A stretch of DNA of 64,000 bases from Hyphomicrobiales bacterium (GTDB lineage Bacteria; Pseudomonadota; Alphaproteobacteria; Rhizobiales; JAJFHC01), in the NCBI GenBank assembly GCA_021775835.1, contig JAJFHC010000016.1, forward strand, positions 97,119 through 161,118, given 5' to 3'. Shown piece after piece: positions 27,004-35,614 of this stretch; the first letter of the stretch is position 1, and the number at the start of each line of letters is the position of its first letter. The notes under the pieces were generated by a model, which was given only the letters and a program-made list of their open reading frames with translations, had not been told where the DNA came from and searched no databases. A program made the position numbers and the translations under genes.

Positions 27004-28124
27004 TTCTTGCCGACGGATTCCGCCGATCCCAGATCAAGGAAATGGCCGGCCCGGATGGCCTTGGCCGTCAGGTAGCGTTCGTTGTGGCGATTCATCTTCA
27101 TCTGCAACTCTCGACGTCCCTTGACCGCGATACCGTTTTCCATCATCGCCGATATCTTGTCGGGATTGTTCGTCAGCATCTCAATCTGCTCGACGCCCAG
27201 GTCGCGAAGGATCAAGGCCGCCACGTCGTAACTTCGCTCATCGGCGGAAAAACCGAGAGCATGATCTGCATCAAGTGTGTCCAGTCCCGTGTCCTGCAGG
27301 GAATACGCCCTGAGTTTGTTGGCGAGCCCGATGCCTCGCCCCTCCTGAGCGAGATACAGCAGGATACCGCCACCTTGTTCGGCAATACGGCCAACAGCCG
27401 TGCGAAGCTGATCGCCGCAATCGCACCGCAGGCTGCCAAACAGATCCCCTGTCAGGCAGGCTGAATGCAGGCGCACGGGAACCACATCCATTCCCCTCCA
27501 GTTTCCAATCAGAATCGCAACATGTTCGCTGATACCGTCGTTCGCCCGGTACACAATAAATCGGCAGGTCCTGGCCTTTTCCAAGGCAATATCCGCCTCG
27601 CTGACCCTTGAAAGGGTAACAGCACTCTGCCTGGTCCTGCGCAACAACTGAGCCGCATCGAACGACAGCATGTCGCCTCGTTCGAGAGAGTTTGCCAGTC
27701 GGCGGGTCAGTCGTTCAGGAGCCGAAAACGACACAACGGAAGGCAGAAGTTTGCTCGACTTTGACAATGCCAGAGCGGCCTGTTCCGCTGGACGGGCATC
27801 TTTCACGCCCGTGATTCTGGGCAGGATGGATTGTTGAATTCCATTGATCGGCCGGGCCGCGATCGTCATCCACTCGTCAACCGAGCCTCGGCCCGAAAGG
27901 GCAAGCGAGATGGCATTTTCACCGCTGACAGGCAACGTCAGAACCTTTGCCCGTTCAGCAGTAAGCACGAGCCGATCCTTCGTTCCAACGATGTCGGACA
28001 GGTTTGCAAGCAGTTCATCATCAACCGCATCCAGGGCACAAACGACTGCCGCACCGTCGTCTTCTGACAGGAATAACGGCCGGCCCCGGCGGAACTCGAA
28101 AATTGCTCGATCAAGGACGGCCAT
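27000..28124 (-). CDS. GTP cyclohydrolase II with divergent N-terminal half
   Basis: 374 residues. The C-terminal half is a complete GTP cyclohydrolase II: zinc ligands Cys223, Cys234 and Cys236 in CLTGDLFGSLRCDCG, then YLAQEGRGIGLANKLRAYSLQD, LGFSADERSYDVAALILRDLG and TNNPDKISAM. The reaction opens GTP to the diaminopyrimidine used for riboflavin. The first 180 residues resemble a worn dihydroxybutanone-phosphate synthase domain (AVVCALDAVDDEL, RLVLTAERAKVL), but I do not find its acidic active-site motif. No ribE, ribH or intact ribD is adjacent, so this copy likely feeds a specialised pathway and is not simply the housekeeping enzyme. Confidence 0.88.
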   Translation of the reverse strand: MAVLDRAIFEFRRGRPLFLSEDDGAAVVCALDAVDDELLANLSDIVGTKDRLVLTAERAKVLTLPVSGENAISLALSGRGSVDEWMTIAARPINGIQQSILPRITGVKDARPAEQAALALSKSSKLLPSVVSFSAPERLTRRLANSLERGDMLSFDAAQLLRRTRQSAVTLSRVSEADIALEKARTCRFIVYRANDGISEHVAILIGNWRGMDVVPVRLHSACLTGDLFGSLRCDCGDQLRTAVGRIAEQGGGILLYLAQEGRGIGLANKLRAYSLQDTGLDTLDADHALGFSADERSYDVAALILRDLGVEQIEMLTNNPDKISAMMENGIAVKGRRELQMKMNRHNERYLTAKAIRAGHFLDLGSAESVGKN

Positions 28125-28353
28125 TCACTTACTCCTGCCTGACCGTTCCGGTACTCGAACAGCCGAATTGCATCTGTACCCCAAATCAGGGAGCAGACTA
28201 GCTAGCATCAAACGCGGGTTCTTATTGCATCGACTTATGGCTAAATTCGGGATTGGTTTCGGACGAAAATCGCCACAATTCCATCGTCTCTACTCTCTCG
28301 CGCCTGCGCTGCAAGCTGCAACCGCAACGGGTCTGATACGGGACAGAAAATCG

Positions 28354-29223
28354 ATGCCGGAGCATCAAAACGACACTGGCGAAATAGACGAAGCTCTCGC
28401 CTGGGCGCTGGTCTGTTCGGCCAGAACGTCAACGTTCGATGGCATCGAATTGGCCCGCAGTGTCAGAGCCGCTCACAGCGAAATCGCCATAGAGATTTCG
28501 GCGACCGGAGGCTGGAACGCCTGGCTCCCTGTGTCACCGGCAGCAGCGCAAATCCTGGATATCTATCTGCCCTATGTGGCCGGCGGCGGTTCATGCACGG
28601 TGCTTGCGCAGATTGGCCAGAGCCTGGACGGACACATCGCCACTCGCGCCGGCCAATCCCGATACGTAACCGGTCAGGCCGGTCTTCTCCATCTGCACCG
28701 GCTGCGCGCATTGTCTGATGTTGTGATCGTCGGTGCAGGCACGGTCATCGCAGACAACCCGCGTCTTACCGTCAGAAAGGTCGACGGCAGTAATCCCGCA
28801 CGGGCCGTCGTCGATCCCAATGGCCGTGTCCCCCATGACCGGCGACTGTACAACGATGGCGTAGCACCGACACTCGTCCTGACCACAAAGACATCTGCCG
28901 ACGTCGCGAAATGGCCGCATGGGACGCCAGTGATCGCCCTCCCCGACAGTGACGGCACCCTGTCGCCAGACACGATTGTCGGCGCCTTGTCCTCTCGCGG
29001 CCTTCGAAACATTCTTGTCGAAGGAGGTGGGATCACCGTTTCACGTTTTCTACAGGCCGGCGCCCTCGATCGGCTCCATGTTTGCGTGGCACCACTCATC
29101 ATAGGTTCCGGATTTCCCGGGTTAAGCCTTCCCCCGATCACCGAACTCAGCGATGCTCTACGTTTTCCATGCCGGCACCACAGTCTGGGTGACGACGTTC
29201 TGTTTGATCTAACGATGGGATAG
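28354..29223 (+). CDS. RibD C-terminal-domain reductase (pyrimidine reductase-like), no deaminase domain
   Basis: 289 residues from the ATG at 28354 with GGGA upstream; an ATG at 28237 in frame is the main alternative. From about residue 78 the DHFR-like RibD_C domain is clear: VLAQIGQSLDGHIATR, VIVGAGTVIADNPRLTVR, ARAVVDPNGRVP and NILVEGGGITVSRFL. Such reductases use NADPH to reduce the ribosyl side chain of the riboflavin pyrimidine; archaeal ArfC is the stand-alone form. The N-terminal 77 residues match nothing I know and lack the zinc motifs of a deaminase. Divergent from the cyclohydrolase gene, so one promoter region could serve both. Confidence 0.85.
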   Translation: MPEHQNDTGEIDEALAWALVCSARTSTFDGIELARSVRAAHSEIAIEISATGGWNAWLPVSPAAAQILDIYLPYVAGGGSCTVLAQIGQSLDGHIATRAGQSRYVTGQAGLLHLHRLRALSDVVIVGAGTVIADNPRLTVRKVDGSNPARAVVDPNGRVPHDRRLYNDGVAPTLVLTTKTSADVAKWPHGTPVIALPDSDGTLSPDTIVGALSSRGLRNILVEGGGITVSRFLQAGALDRLHVCVAPLIIGSGFPGLSLPPITELSDALRFPCRHHSLGDDVLFDLTMG

Positions 29224-29231
29224 ACCACGCC

Positions 29232-29999
29232 GTGAGATTGACCGTCGCCACCTACAATATTCACAAATGCGTTGGTCGAGATGGCGTTCACTCGCCACAA
29301 CGCATCGTCTCGGTGCTTGCGGAACTAAATGCAGACATCGTGGCCGTGCAGGAGTTTGACAACAGGGCCCTGCATGGGTGGCACGATACAGTACCAGAGG
29401 ATCTTTGCTCACCTTTAGGGATGGGCTGTATCCAGCAACCGACGATGGTGGACAAGAATGGCGGCATGCACGGTAATCTGCTGCTGACGCGGGCACCCGT
29501 CGACAACATTCGTCACGTCGACCTGGGCCGTTCAGGTGCCGAGACAAGGCGGGCAATTCTGGCGGACATCGACGGGCCGGAAGGCAAACTAATCCTGGCG
29601 GCTGCACATTTTGGGTTGTCGGCGCGCGGCCGACGTCATCAAGCCCGGATGCTCGTCAGCGCCGTCGATGAATTCTCTGATGGTCATTCCGTTGTCCTGA
29701 TGGGCGATTTCAACGAATGGCTACCCATAGGCGGCTGCAACAAGATTCTTTCCCGCCGCTTTGACGGCGGCGCACGCTGCAGATCCTTCCCCGCCCGGGC
29801 ACCACTGCTTCCACTCGACCGAATTTGGACCGACGGCGGCTTGAAACTGGAAAACCTGCGCGCTCATCGCTCGGCAGTTGCAAAAGTGGCGTCGGATCAC
29901 CTGCCGGTCGTGGCCGATGTGCGGGTTCTCCCAACAGGCTTCAATGTCAGCAAAACAAACAGGCCCGGCAACGACGATATCAATATGATCAATCCGTAG
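29232..29999 (+). CDS. Endonuclease/exonuclease/phosphatase-family hydrolase
   Basis: 255 residues, GTG start eight bases after the reductase stop. Fold motifs are VATYNIHKCVG, DIVAVQEFDN (metal-binding Glu), AAHFGLS, VVLMGDFNEW (Asp, Asn) and SDHLPVVADV (Asp-His pair). The family includes DNA repair nucleases but also phosphodiesterases and lipid or nucleotide phosphatases. In this cluster a phosphatase or phosphodiesterase step on a lipid or nucleotide intermediate is plausible. The last 103 bases overlap the 3' end of the opposing membrane-protein gene. Confidence 0.82.
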   Translation: MRLTVATYNIHKCVGRDGVHSPQRIVSVLAELNADIVAVQEFDNRALHGWHDTVPEDLCSPLGMGCIQQPTMVDKNGGMHGNLLLTRAPVDNIRHVDLGRSGAETRRAILADIDGPEGKLILAAAHFGLSARGRRHQARMLVSAVDEFSDGHSVVLMGDFNEWLPIGGCNKILSRRFDGGARCRSFPARAPLLPLDRIWTDGGLKLENLRAHRSAVAKVASDHLPVVADVRVLPTGFNVSKTNRPGNDDINMINP

Positions 30000-30829
30000 G
30001 CAACAGACACGGCGACCGCATTTTCAGGCGTAACGCCAGCACTGGCGGCAAACACCACGGCGACAACCTCACGCACGCCCCAGCCAGAGACCGAAACCGG
30101 AAGCACCATGGAAAAAAGAATGATCGGCACCACGGTCACCAAGGTTCCGGTCGAAAGCTCGACACCGACAGACCGCCCGGCCAGGCCGTAGACTGTCAGA
30201 TAGGTTGCCACCACACAAAGTGACGACACGAGTTGAATCCCACCCGAGCGACCGGAAAACACCTTCCTGCAGTCGGACAGGAAGGAAACCACATGAGGCC
30301 ACCATCGTCCCTTGTGCAATCCCAGCAAGACAAGGGCCGCCACGCAGACAAATCCGCCGCCCCAGAGCCAGACCGGGCCGAACAACGATATCAAAGCGCC
30401 ACCATCGAAGGCGATGGCCACCACCACGACGGCAAACAGTGCGATCTGTCCGGAGGCGCGTTCAAGGATTACTGCCCGCGCTGCAGCGCCAAGGCCAGCG
30501 GTTTGCGACCGCCCATGCCTCCAGGCCCTCGCGGCATCTCCGGCCACTCCGCCCGGCAATACCTGGTTCAGGAATACGGCGAGATAATATTCACTGAAAG
30601 CCTGTCGAAACGGGAGAAACAGCTCCAACCGCGATGCCGCAAAGTGCCATCTCCAAGCCGACAGCGCCACCTGTGGAACGGTCACAATCAGCGCCGCCAG
30701 GGCGTAGTTCGCGTCCAGATTGCCCAAGTGAGCGATGATCTGCGGACCATCGGCACTGCGCCACAACATGATCAGGAGACCGACACTGATCACACACCGC
30801 AGGCCGGGTCCGGTCAGCGCGCGTATCAT
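29897..30829 (-). CDS. Lysylphosphatidylglycerol-synthase-type transmembrane protein (UPF0104 family)
   Basis: 310 residues from the ATG at 30829, which overlaps the methyltransferase stop (ATGA); a TTG further upstream is less likely. About eight hydrophobic helices. Family landmarks are ALSAWRWHFAASRL, FSEYYLAVFLNQVLPGGVAGDAARAWR, RAVILERASGQIAL and FSMVLPVSVSGWGVREVV. The family covers the flippase half of MprF and many stand-alone proteins near glycosyltransferases and lipid genes. It may move a lipid-linked product of this cluster across the membrane. The 3' end overlaps the EEP hydrolase gene by 103 bp, yet still encodes a membrane helix. Confidence 0.82.
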   Translation of the reverse strand: MIRALTGPGLRCVISVGLLIMLWRSADGPQIIAHLGNLDANYALAALIVTVPQVALSAWRWHFAASRLELFLPFRQAFSEYYLAVFLNQVLPGGVAGDAARAWRHGRSQTAGLGAAARAVILERASGQIALFAVVVVAIAFDGGALISLFGPVWLWGGGFVCVAALVLLGLHKGRWWPHVVSFLSDCRKVFSGRSGGIQLVSSLCVVATYLTVYGLAGRSVGVELSTGTLVTVVPIILFSMVLPVSVSGWGVREVVAVVFAASAGVTPENAVAVSVAYGLIILISSLPGLFVLLTLKPVGRTRTSATTGR

Positions 30830-31635
30830 CTGTTCAGACTCGGCGGCAATGCGAGAAGATCGCAATGTCCGACCAGCAACCGCGAGGCGCCTGTCTCAAC
30901 AAGTTGGCGGCGGTAACTGGCCCAGGCCATTATCCGTTCCTTCTCTCCGGGGGATGTTTCCAGACATGCGTTGGAAATACCGACAACAAGCTCGCACTGG
31001 ATTGCGGCATCATGCGGGCCAAGGTGCCAGGGCGTCATCGTAGACCGCACCCGATAACCCATTTCAGACAAATCCGCTGTCATCGCGGTCGTCGCCGCGG
31101 GGCCCATAGCCCGCCCAAAACCCTTGTTTCGATTTTGATGGATATTGAATAGCATTTCGATCCAACCGTCGTCTGCATGGGCCGGCTGCCATTGCAGATG
31201 ACCATCGTAGTCGAGGCTTGCAAGCAGAGCTGCGTCGACGCTGCGGCAGCATCCGGCGAGTTCGTAAAACCAGTGTCGTGACACCAGGTCCATCAGGGCA
31301 GACGCAACAACAACGTGACATCCCTCAAACGGCAATCCATCGAGGGCCGTCAGGTCGTGATGAAGAATCTCGTGAACCCGATCGTCAAACTCATCGTGGT
31401 TGGAAAGCGCTTCAAGCAGGGCGCGGTCATTGTCCACAAGAGACCAGTGTTGCGGGTTGGCCAGGCGTGGCGCCAGGTATCGAAGGTTGGATCCCGTGCC
31501 GCACCCAAGATCCAGAACCCGGATGACGTCTCCCTCCTTGACCAGCCTGTCCAGGGCCGCAGCAAAATTGGCGTCACGGGCGGCGTGATCGTACCGTTCC
31601 CGCAGGGCAAGCCATTCCGGGCTGAATCCGGTCAT
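30826..31635 (-). CDS. Class I SAM-dependent methyltransferase
   Basis: 269 residues. Motif I is RVLDLGCGTGSNLRYLA (about residue 40) and the acidic post-I residue follows in WSLVDNDRALLEAL. The C-terminal part (FNIHQNRNKGFGRAMGPAATT) is not typical of a known subclass, so the acceptor is unknown. It overlaps by four bases both the upstream glycosyltransferase and the downstream membrane-protein gene, so all three are translationally coupled parts of one pathway. Confidence 0.85.
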   Translation of the reverse strand: MTGFSPEWLALRERYDHAARDANFAAALDRLVKEGDVIRVLDLGCGTGSNLRYLAPRLANPQHWSLVDNDRALLEALSNHDEFDDRVHEILHHDLTALDGLPFEGCHVVVASALMDLVSRHWFYELAGCCRSVDAALLASLDYDGHLQWQPAHADDGWIEMLFNIHQNRNKGFGRAMGPAATTAMTADLSEMGYRVRSTMTPWHLGPHDAAIQCELVVGISNACLETSPGEKERIMAWASYRRQLVETGASRLLVGHCDLLALPPSLNR

Positions 31636-32711
31636 GACACAAGAAGCTCGCGGAGTTGGAGGTCAAAATTCCGACCAGCCATTTTCCAGGTCATCAACTT
31701 CCCACGTGCCGCCATAGCGCCGGACTTCACGTGCCGGAACTGCTCGTCATCACCCAACAGGGATGAAAGCGCGTCGCGAAACGCCTCGACATCAGCCGGC
31801 GGCACAAGCACGCCGGCGTCCCCCGGCACCGTTTCGGGTATCGCGCCTCCTGTGGTGCCGACAACGGGAAGCCCTCGGGCAAGTGCTTCAGTAAAGACCA
31901 TGCCAAATCCCTCGTACTCAGACGCCAGCACGAAAAGGTCCGCGGTGGCATAGGCTGCTGTAAGGTCATGATTCGACAAGGTGCCCGTGAAGGTAACGCG
32001 ATCGGCAATCCCCACCTGGTGGCACAGTTCGACAATTCCACGCGCCCAGGTCTCGGACCGCTCGACATCGCCAACGCAAGTGAGTGTCCAGTCAACCTCC
32101 TTGAGCTTACTCAACGCACGGAGAAGAACGTCGTGGCGCTTGCGTCGCGTCACCGTCGCAACACAGAGCAAATTTCGACCCTTGCCGATGCGCTCCCGTG
32201 CGAGGGGCGCGGGACTTACGCCGGGAGTTGCCACACGAATGACCTCCGTGCGGATGCCCAGTTGACGGAGCCGGGCGGCCGTGAACTTGCTGGTCACAAT
32301 CACACCGCGAGCAACCAGGAGCGCCTCTTTCTCCCGAGCATGATAGAGCTTTCGACAATCAGCGCTGAGGCCGGACTCGTCTCCCAGCGGATGATGAACC
32401 AGACCGATCAATTCAAGCCGGGTCGCATGTTGCCCCGAGATATCCGGAACCGCGCCGAGCGCCAATCCATCCATCACGACAACGGAGCCGTCGTCGATCG
32501 AGGACAGGCATTCGTGCGTCGATCGCAGGGCTGCGTCGTTAGCCTCGGGAAACCGACCGTTGAGACCTGTAACCTGAACGTTCCAGCCACGCCGGCCAAG
32601 CTCTGAAGCAATCTTTCGGTCATAGATGAATCCGCCGGTGAGCGTTTCGGGATCGCCCGGCACGATCAGATGCAGGTCAGTTGTGTTATCCTCTGACGGT
32701 CTGTGGCTCAC
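31632..32711 (-). CDS. Family 4 glycosyltransferase
   Basis: 359 residues from the GTG at 32711, which overlaps the PTPS-like stop (GTGA); an upstream GTG would lie inside that gene. N-terminal [20 protein letters not shown] is the GT-B acceptor-domain start. The donor site shows [20 protein letters not shown] and [20 protein letters not shown] (E-x7-E). It would transfer a sugar from a nucleotide donor to an acceptor that may be the pterin/pyrimidine or lipid product of this cluster. It sits between the PTPS-like and methyltransferase genes with overlaps at both ends. Confidence 0.87.
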   Translation of the reverse strand: MSHRPSEDNTTDLHLIVPGDPETLTGGFIYDRKIASELGRRGWNVQVTGLNGRFPEANDAALRSTHECLSSIDDGSVVVMDGLALGAVPDISGQHATRLELIGLVHHPLGDESGLSADCRKLYHAREKEALLVARGVIVTSKFTAARLRQLGIRTEVIRVATPGVSPAPLARERIGKGRNLLCVATVTRRKRHDVLLRALSKLKEVDWTLTCVGDVERSETWARGIVELCHQVGIADRVTFTGTLSNHDLTAAYATADLFVLASEYEGFGMVFTEALARGLPVVGTTGGAIPETVPGDAGVLVPPADVEAFRDALSSLLGDDEQFRHVKSGAMAARGKLMTWKMAGRNFDLQLRELLVS

Positions 32712-33106
32712 AATTTGCCTTCGTAAGAGGCCCACGCGATGTGGGATTCGTTAAGGGTTATCTTCAGGGCAGACAGACCAGTGGCACCGGCACCAAGACG
32801 CCCGTCACCCACAGCGGCCGCCATGCGATCGAATATATCTTTGGCAAGAAATTCCGTGGTTGTGTTTCGGCCGGCAAATCCTGTCTCGTCGTCCAGGTTG
32901 CGATAGTTCAGATCGTCCAGGATGGTCTTGAGTGTCTGTGACGCCAGGCCAATGTCCACGACCAGACCGTCGGCATCGAGATCCGTTCGCCTAAACTCCG
33001 CATCGACCACATAGGTTGCGCCATGGAGGCGTTGAGCCGGCCCGAAGATTTCACCTGAAAAACTGTGGGCAATCATGAAGTGATCGCGGACGTTTAGAGC
33101 ATACAT
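32708..33106 (-). CDS. PTPS/QueD-fold protein with altered active site
   Basis: 132 residues, close to the usual 120-150 of 6-pyruvoyl-tetrahydropterin synthase/QueD proteins. Preserved are the first zinc His (MIAHSFSG, His14), LHGATY (His28), NTTTEFLA in place of PTxENLA, and LNES..AWASYE. Lost are the catalytic Cys four residues before the LHG motif (Ala24), the second His of HGH (Ala30), and apparently the Asp-His dyad (NYRNLDD where DHxxLN is usual). It probably binds a pterin-like ring but cannot work by the classical mechanism. It is the start of a coupled run with the glycosyltransferase and lies 24 bp after the dehydrogenase gene. Confidence 0.8.
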   Translation of the reverse strand: MYALNVRDHFMIAHSFSGEIFGPAQRLHGATYVVDAEFRRTDLDADGLVVDIGLASQTLKTILDDLNYRNLDDETGFAGRNTTTEFLAKDIFDRMAAAVGDGRLGAGATGLSALKITLNESHIAWASYEGKL

Positions 33107-33130
33107 GGGCGTATTCCATTCTCGTTTTCA

Positions 33131-34141
33131 CTATGCAGTCGATGAATGCCCGGTGGCCGGGCGATAGGCGATCCGGTGGCAAAGAACACCTTTCGCATCG
33201 CCGGTCAGGCGCGCCATGGTGGCGGGCAGATCTTCAAATCGGCTTTCGCCCGATATCAGCGCGTCAAGCGCAGGGTCTTCCAGCAGGGAGAGCGCGTAGG
33301 CAAGCCTTGCCCGTCGAGTCCAGGTGTCGCGGAACGCGGGCGCCACGTGGCCGACCTGGCTCGATTTCAAGGTAAGCCGTTGAGAGTGAAACTGCTCTCC
33401 GAGAGGCACGCTGACCGGATCGTCGCCAAACCAGCTCAGTTCAATGATCTCAGCCTCAAAAGCTGCAATCGACAAGGCCATGCGCAACCCGGCCTCGGTG
33501 CCGCTTGCATGAAAAACCCGATCGAAATCATGGCCGACCGCCTCACACGACCGAAAGTCCAGATCCAGCGCCCGGGCAACCTCGCGCTTGCTCTCGTCAA
33601 TGTCCACCAGTTCGACTTCGGCACCGGACATGTGTGCCGCCAGATAGGCGGTTAGACAGCCGACGACACCCGCGCCGATTACGGCGACACGATGGGACTG
33701 ACCGACATCGCCATCCCAAATGGCATTGAGGGCGGTCTCCATATTGGCCGCAAGCACGGCACGGCTGGCCGGCACTTCTTCGGGAACGACAATGACATCA
33801 GCCTGAGAAACCACATAGGCTGTCTGGTGCGGATAAAGGCAAAACACCGTCCGTCGCTTCAGGGCCTCGGGTCCCATGACAATCCGGCCAACATTCATGT
33901 AACCGTATTTCACCGGGCCCGGAAAAACGCCATCCTGGAACGGCGCCCGCATGCATTCATACTGGCTTTCCGGAACACATCCCAGATGCACCAGGGTCTC
34001 CGTCCCACGACTAACCGCCGAATACACCGTTTCAACCAGAACCTCACCTTCGCCCGGCAACGCCAGGGAAGATTCACGGATGACGCCTGAGTTTGGCGGT
34101 TCGGCCCAGAAGGCCCTCATCGTGGCAACATTCGGTGACAT
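33131..34141 (-). CDS. Medium-chain (MDR) zinc-type alcohol dehydrogenase-like oxidoreductase
   Basis: 336 residues. N-terminal GroES-like part with VSRGTETLVHLG and KYGYMNVGRI; the Rossmann motif is VAVIGAGVVGCLTAYLA (about 155) followed by the acidic VELVDIDESK. The classical structural-zinc cysteine quartet is missing. The SRGTE motif and short length recall the branch holding BchC-type dehydrogenases acting on ring side chains. In this cluster it may oxidise or reduce a sugar or side-chain hydroxyl. It leads the leftward operon and diverges from the CDP-alcohol phosphatidyltransferase gene, with only about 85 bp between starts. Confidence 0.82.
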   Translation of the reverse strand: MSPNVATMRAFWAEPPNSGVIRESSLALPGEGEVLVETVYSAVSRGTETLVHLGCVPESQYECMRAPFQDGVFPGPVKYGYMNVGRIVMGPEALKRRTVFCLYPHQTAYVVSQADVIVVPEEVPASRAVLAANMETALNAIWDGDVGQSHRVAVIGAGVVGCLTAYLAAHMSGAEVELVDIDESKREVARALDLDFRSCEAVGHDFDRVFHASGTEAGLRMALSIAAFEAEIIELSWFGDDPVSVPLGEQFHSQRLTLKSSQVGHVAPAFRDTWTRRARLAYALSLLEDPALDALISGESRFEDLPATMARLTGDAKGVLCHRIAYRPATGHSSTA

Positions 34142-34226
34142 CGTTTTGCTTGATTACTCAACTATCAAGAAACAGATCCGGTTGATGAACCGATCCGATA
34201 CGAGCCGATCCATAGGATTCCACGGT

Positions 34227-34988
34227 ATGAACAGCAGAACGAACCGCGCCACAATTCCACTTCAAATCGCCACGCGCCGCGCCATCGAAACGGCAATCCA
34301 GCACTACCTAGGGTTCATTTCCGACATAACGATGGCAGCCGGGTTTTTGATAGTCCTCACTTTGCTGGAAGGCGTTCCCACCGCGGTCGTGCTACAGGCT
34401 GTTGCCGTGTTCGCGGTCCTGGTGACGGGCATCGTCCTTTTGCAAAGACACTATCACCTCGACCACCACCTCAACCCGGCCGACCGGGTGACGCTTGCCC
34501 GGGTCGCTATCACCGCTGCGTGTGCAGGTTTGCTTTTTCAGGGGCAGGCCGCCGTCAATCTTGGTTGGTGGTTGCCGGTAATTGCCGGTGTTGCCCTCAT
34601 CCTTGACGGTGTCGACGGCTGGCTCGCGCGCAGGACCGGAACAGCAAGCACGTTCGGCGGGCGTTTTGATATGGAAACCGACGCATTCTTCATCCTGGTC
34701 CTGTCTGGCCTCGTCTGGCAACTCGACAAGGTGGAGGTCTGGGTGCTCGCCATTGGTGCCATGCGCTACATTTTTGTGGCCGCAACGACAGTCCACAAAG
34801 AGCTTGCAGGGACTTTACCTGCACGCAGACGACGTCAGATCATTTGCGTCGCCCAAGTGGTGGCACTGATCGTGTGCCTGTTACCGTTAACCGATCCAGG
34901 ATCCGCCACGATCGTGGCGTCCATGGCCATCGCCGCACTTAGCTATTCTTTCGCCGTGGACATCATTTGGCTGCATCGAAGGCGGTGA
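34227..34988 (+). CDS. CDP-alcohol phosphatidyltransferase-family membrane enzyme
   Basis: 253 residues from the ATG at 34227, with AGGA about ten bases upstream; an ATG 14 codons earlier is possible. The family signature D-x2-DG-x2-AR-x8-G-x3-D-x3-D is complete in DGVDGWLARRTGTASTFGG followed by RFDMETD. Six or so hydrophobic segments. These enzymes join a CDP-activated lipid or alcohol to a second alcohol, making phosphodiester lipids. Closest partners in the window are the divergent MDR, PTPS-like and glycosyltransferase genes, suggesting a lipid-linked final product. Confidence 0.85.
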   Translation: MNSRTNRATIPLQIATRRAIETAIQHYLGFISDITMAAGFLIVLTLLEGVPTAVVLQAVAVFAVLVTGIVLLQRHYHLDHHLNPADRVTLARVAITAACAGLLFQGQAAVNLGWWLPVIAGVALILDGVDGWLARRTGTASTFGGRFDMETDAFFILVLSGLVWQLDKVEVWVLAIGAMRYIFVAATTVHKELAGTLPARRRRQIICVAQVVALIVCLLPLTDPGSATIVASMAIAALSYSFAVDIIWLHRRR

Positions 34989-35116
34989 GCCATACAAACA
35001 GACTCAAGTCCCCGCCTTCGCATTGTGTACCCGACCGCGAACCCAACCGGTCAACCGTCAGAGATTCACTTCGGCTTAGCGCCCGTCGCCATATGCACGA
35101 CCTCCTACGGTCCTTG

Positions 35117-35614
35117 CTAGGCCTGCAGTTCGGCGAGGATCTCGTCGATGATTGCGTAACCGGACTCCCATCCGCCACCCATCTTGTTCACGGCGCCAGC
35201 AAAACAGGTAACCTCGGCGGCGGTCGCGTCCATGGGTTCCCAGGTCAAACGTACCTTCGTCCCGGAGCCCTCTTCTTCAAAAGTCACCGTGGTCAGGAGT
35301 ATGCGCGGCCAGTCCGGCATCATCGGATTTGATATCGTGTTCCATTCCGCATCCGTCGAGGAATGGTGATGCCAGACGAGCCTTTCCGGCGGTGTCACCT
35401 CTGTGAAGACCACCTTGCTCAGCATGGATTTCTCGCCCCATTTCATCTCGTTGAGCCACATCCCGCCGGGTTCCAGGTCAAACTTGTGGATGACTGTCTC
35501 GACCCCCGGGCCATACCATCGCGCGAGCAATTCAGGATCCGTCCAGGCACGCCAGACCATTTCACGGGGGGCGTCGAACATGCGGTCAAGGATGTACTGC
35601 GATGATTCACTCAT
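35117..35614 (-). CDS. SRPBCC/AHSA1-domain protein
   Basis: 165 residues with the START/Bet v1-like pattern of AHSA1 proteins: YILDRMFDAPREMVWRAWTDPELLARWYGP near the start and GGWESGYAIIDEILAEL at the end. Such proteins bind hydrophobic ligands; functions are mostly unknown. The start overlaps the ArsR gene by eight bases, a very common ArsR-SRPBCC pairing in Proteobacteria. The 128-bp gap to the previous gene shows nothing recognisable. Confidence 0.9.
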   Translation of the reverse strand: MSESSQYILDRMFDAPREMVWRAWTDPELLARWYGPGVETVIHKFDLEPGGMWLNEMKWGEKSMLSKVVFTEVTPPERLVWHHHSSTDAEWNTISNPMMPDWPRILLTTVTFEEEGSGTKVRLTWEPMDATAAEVTCFAGAVNKMGGGWESGYAIIDEILAELQA

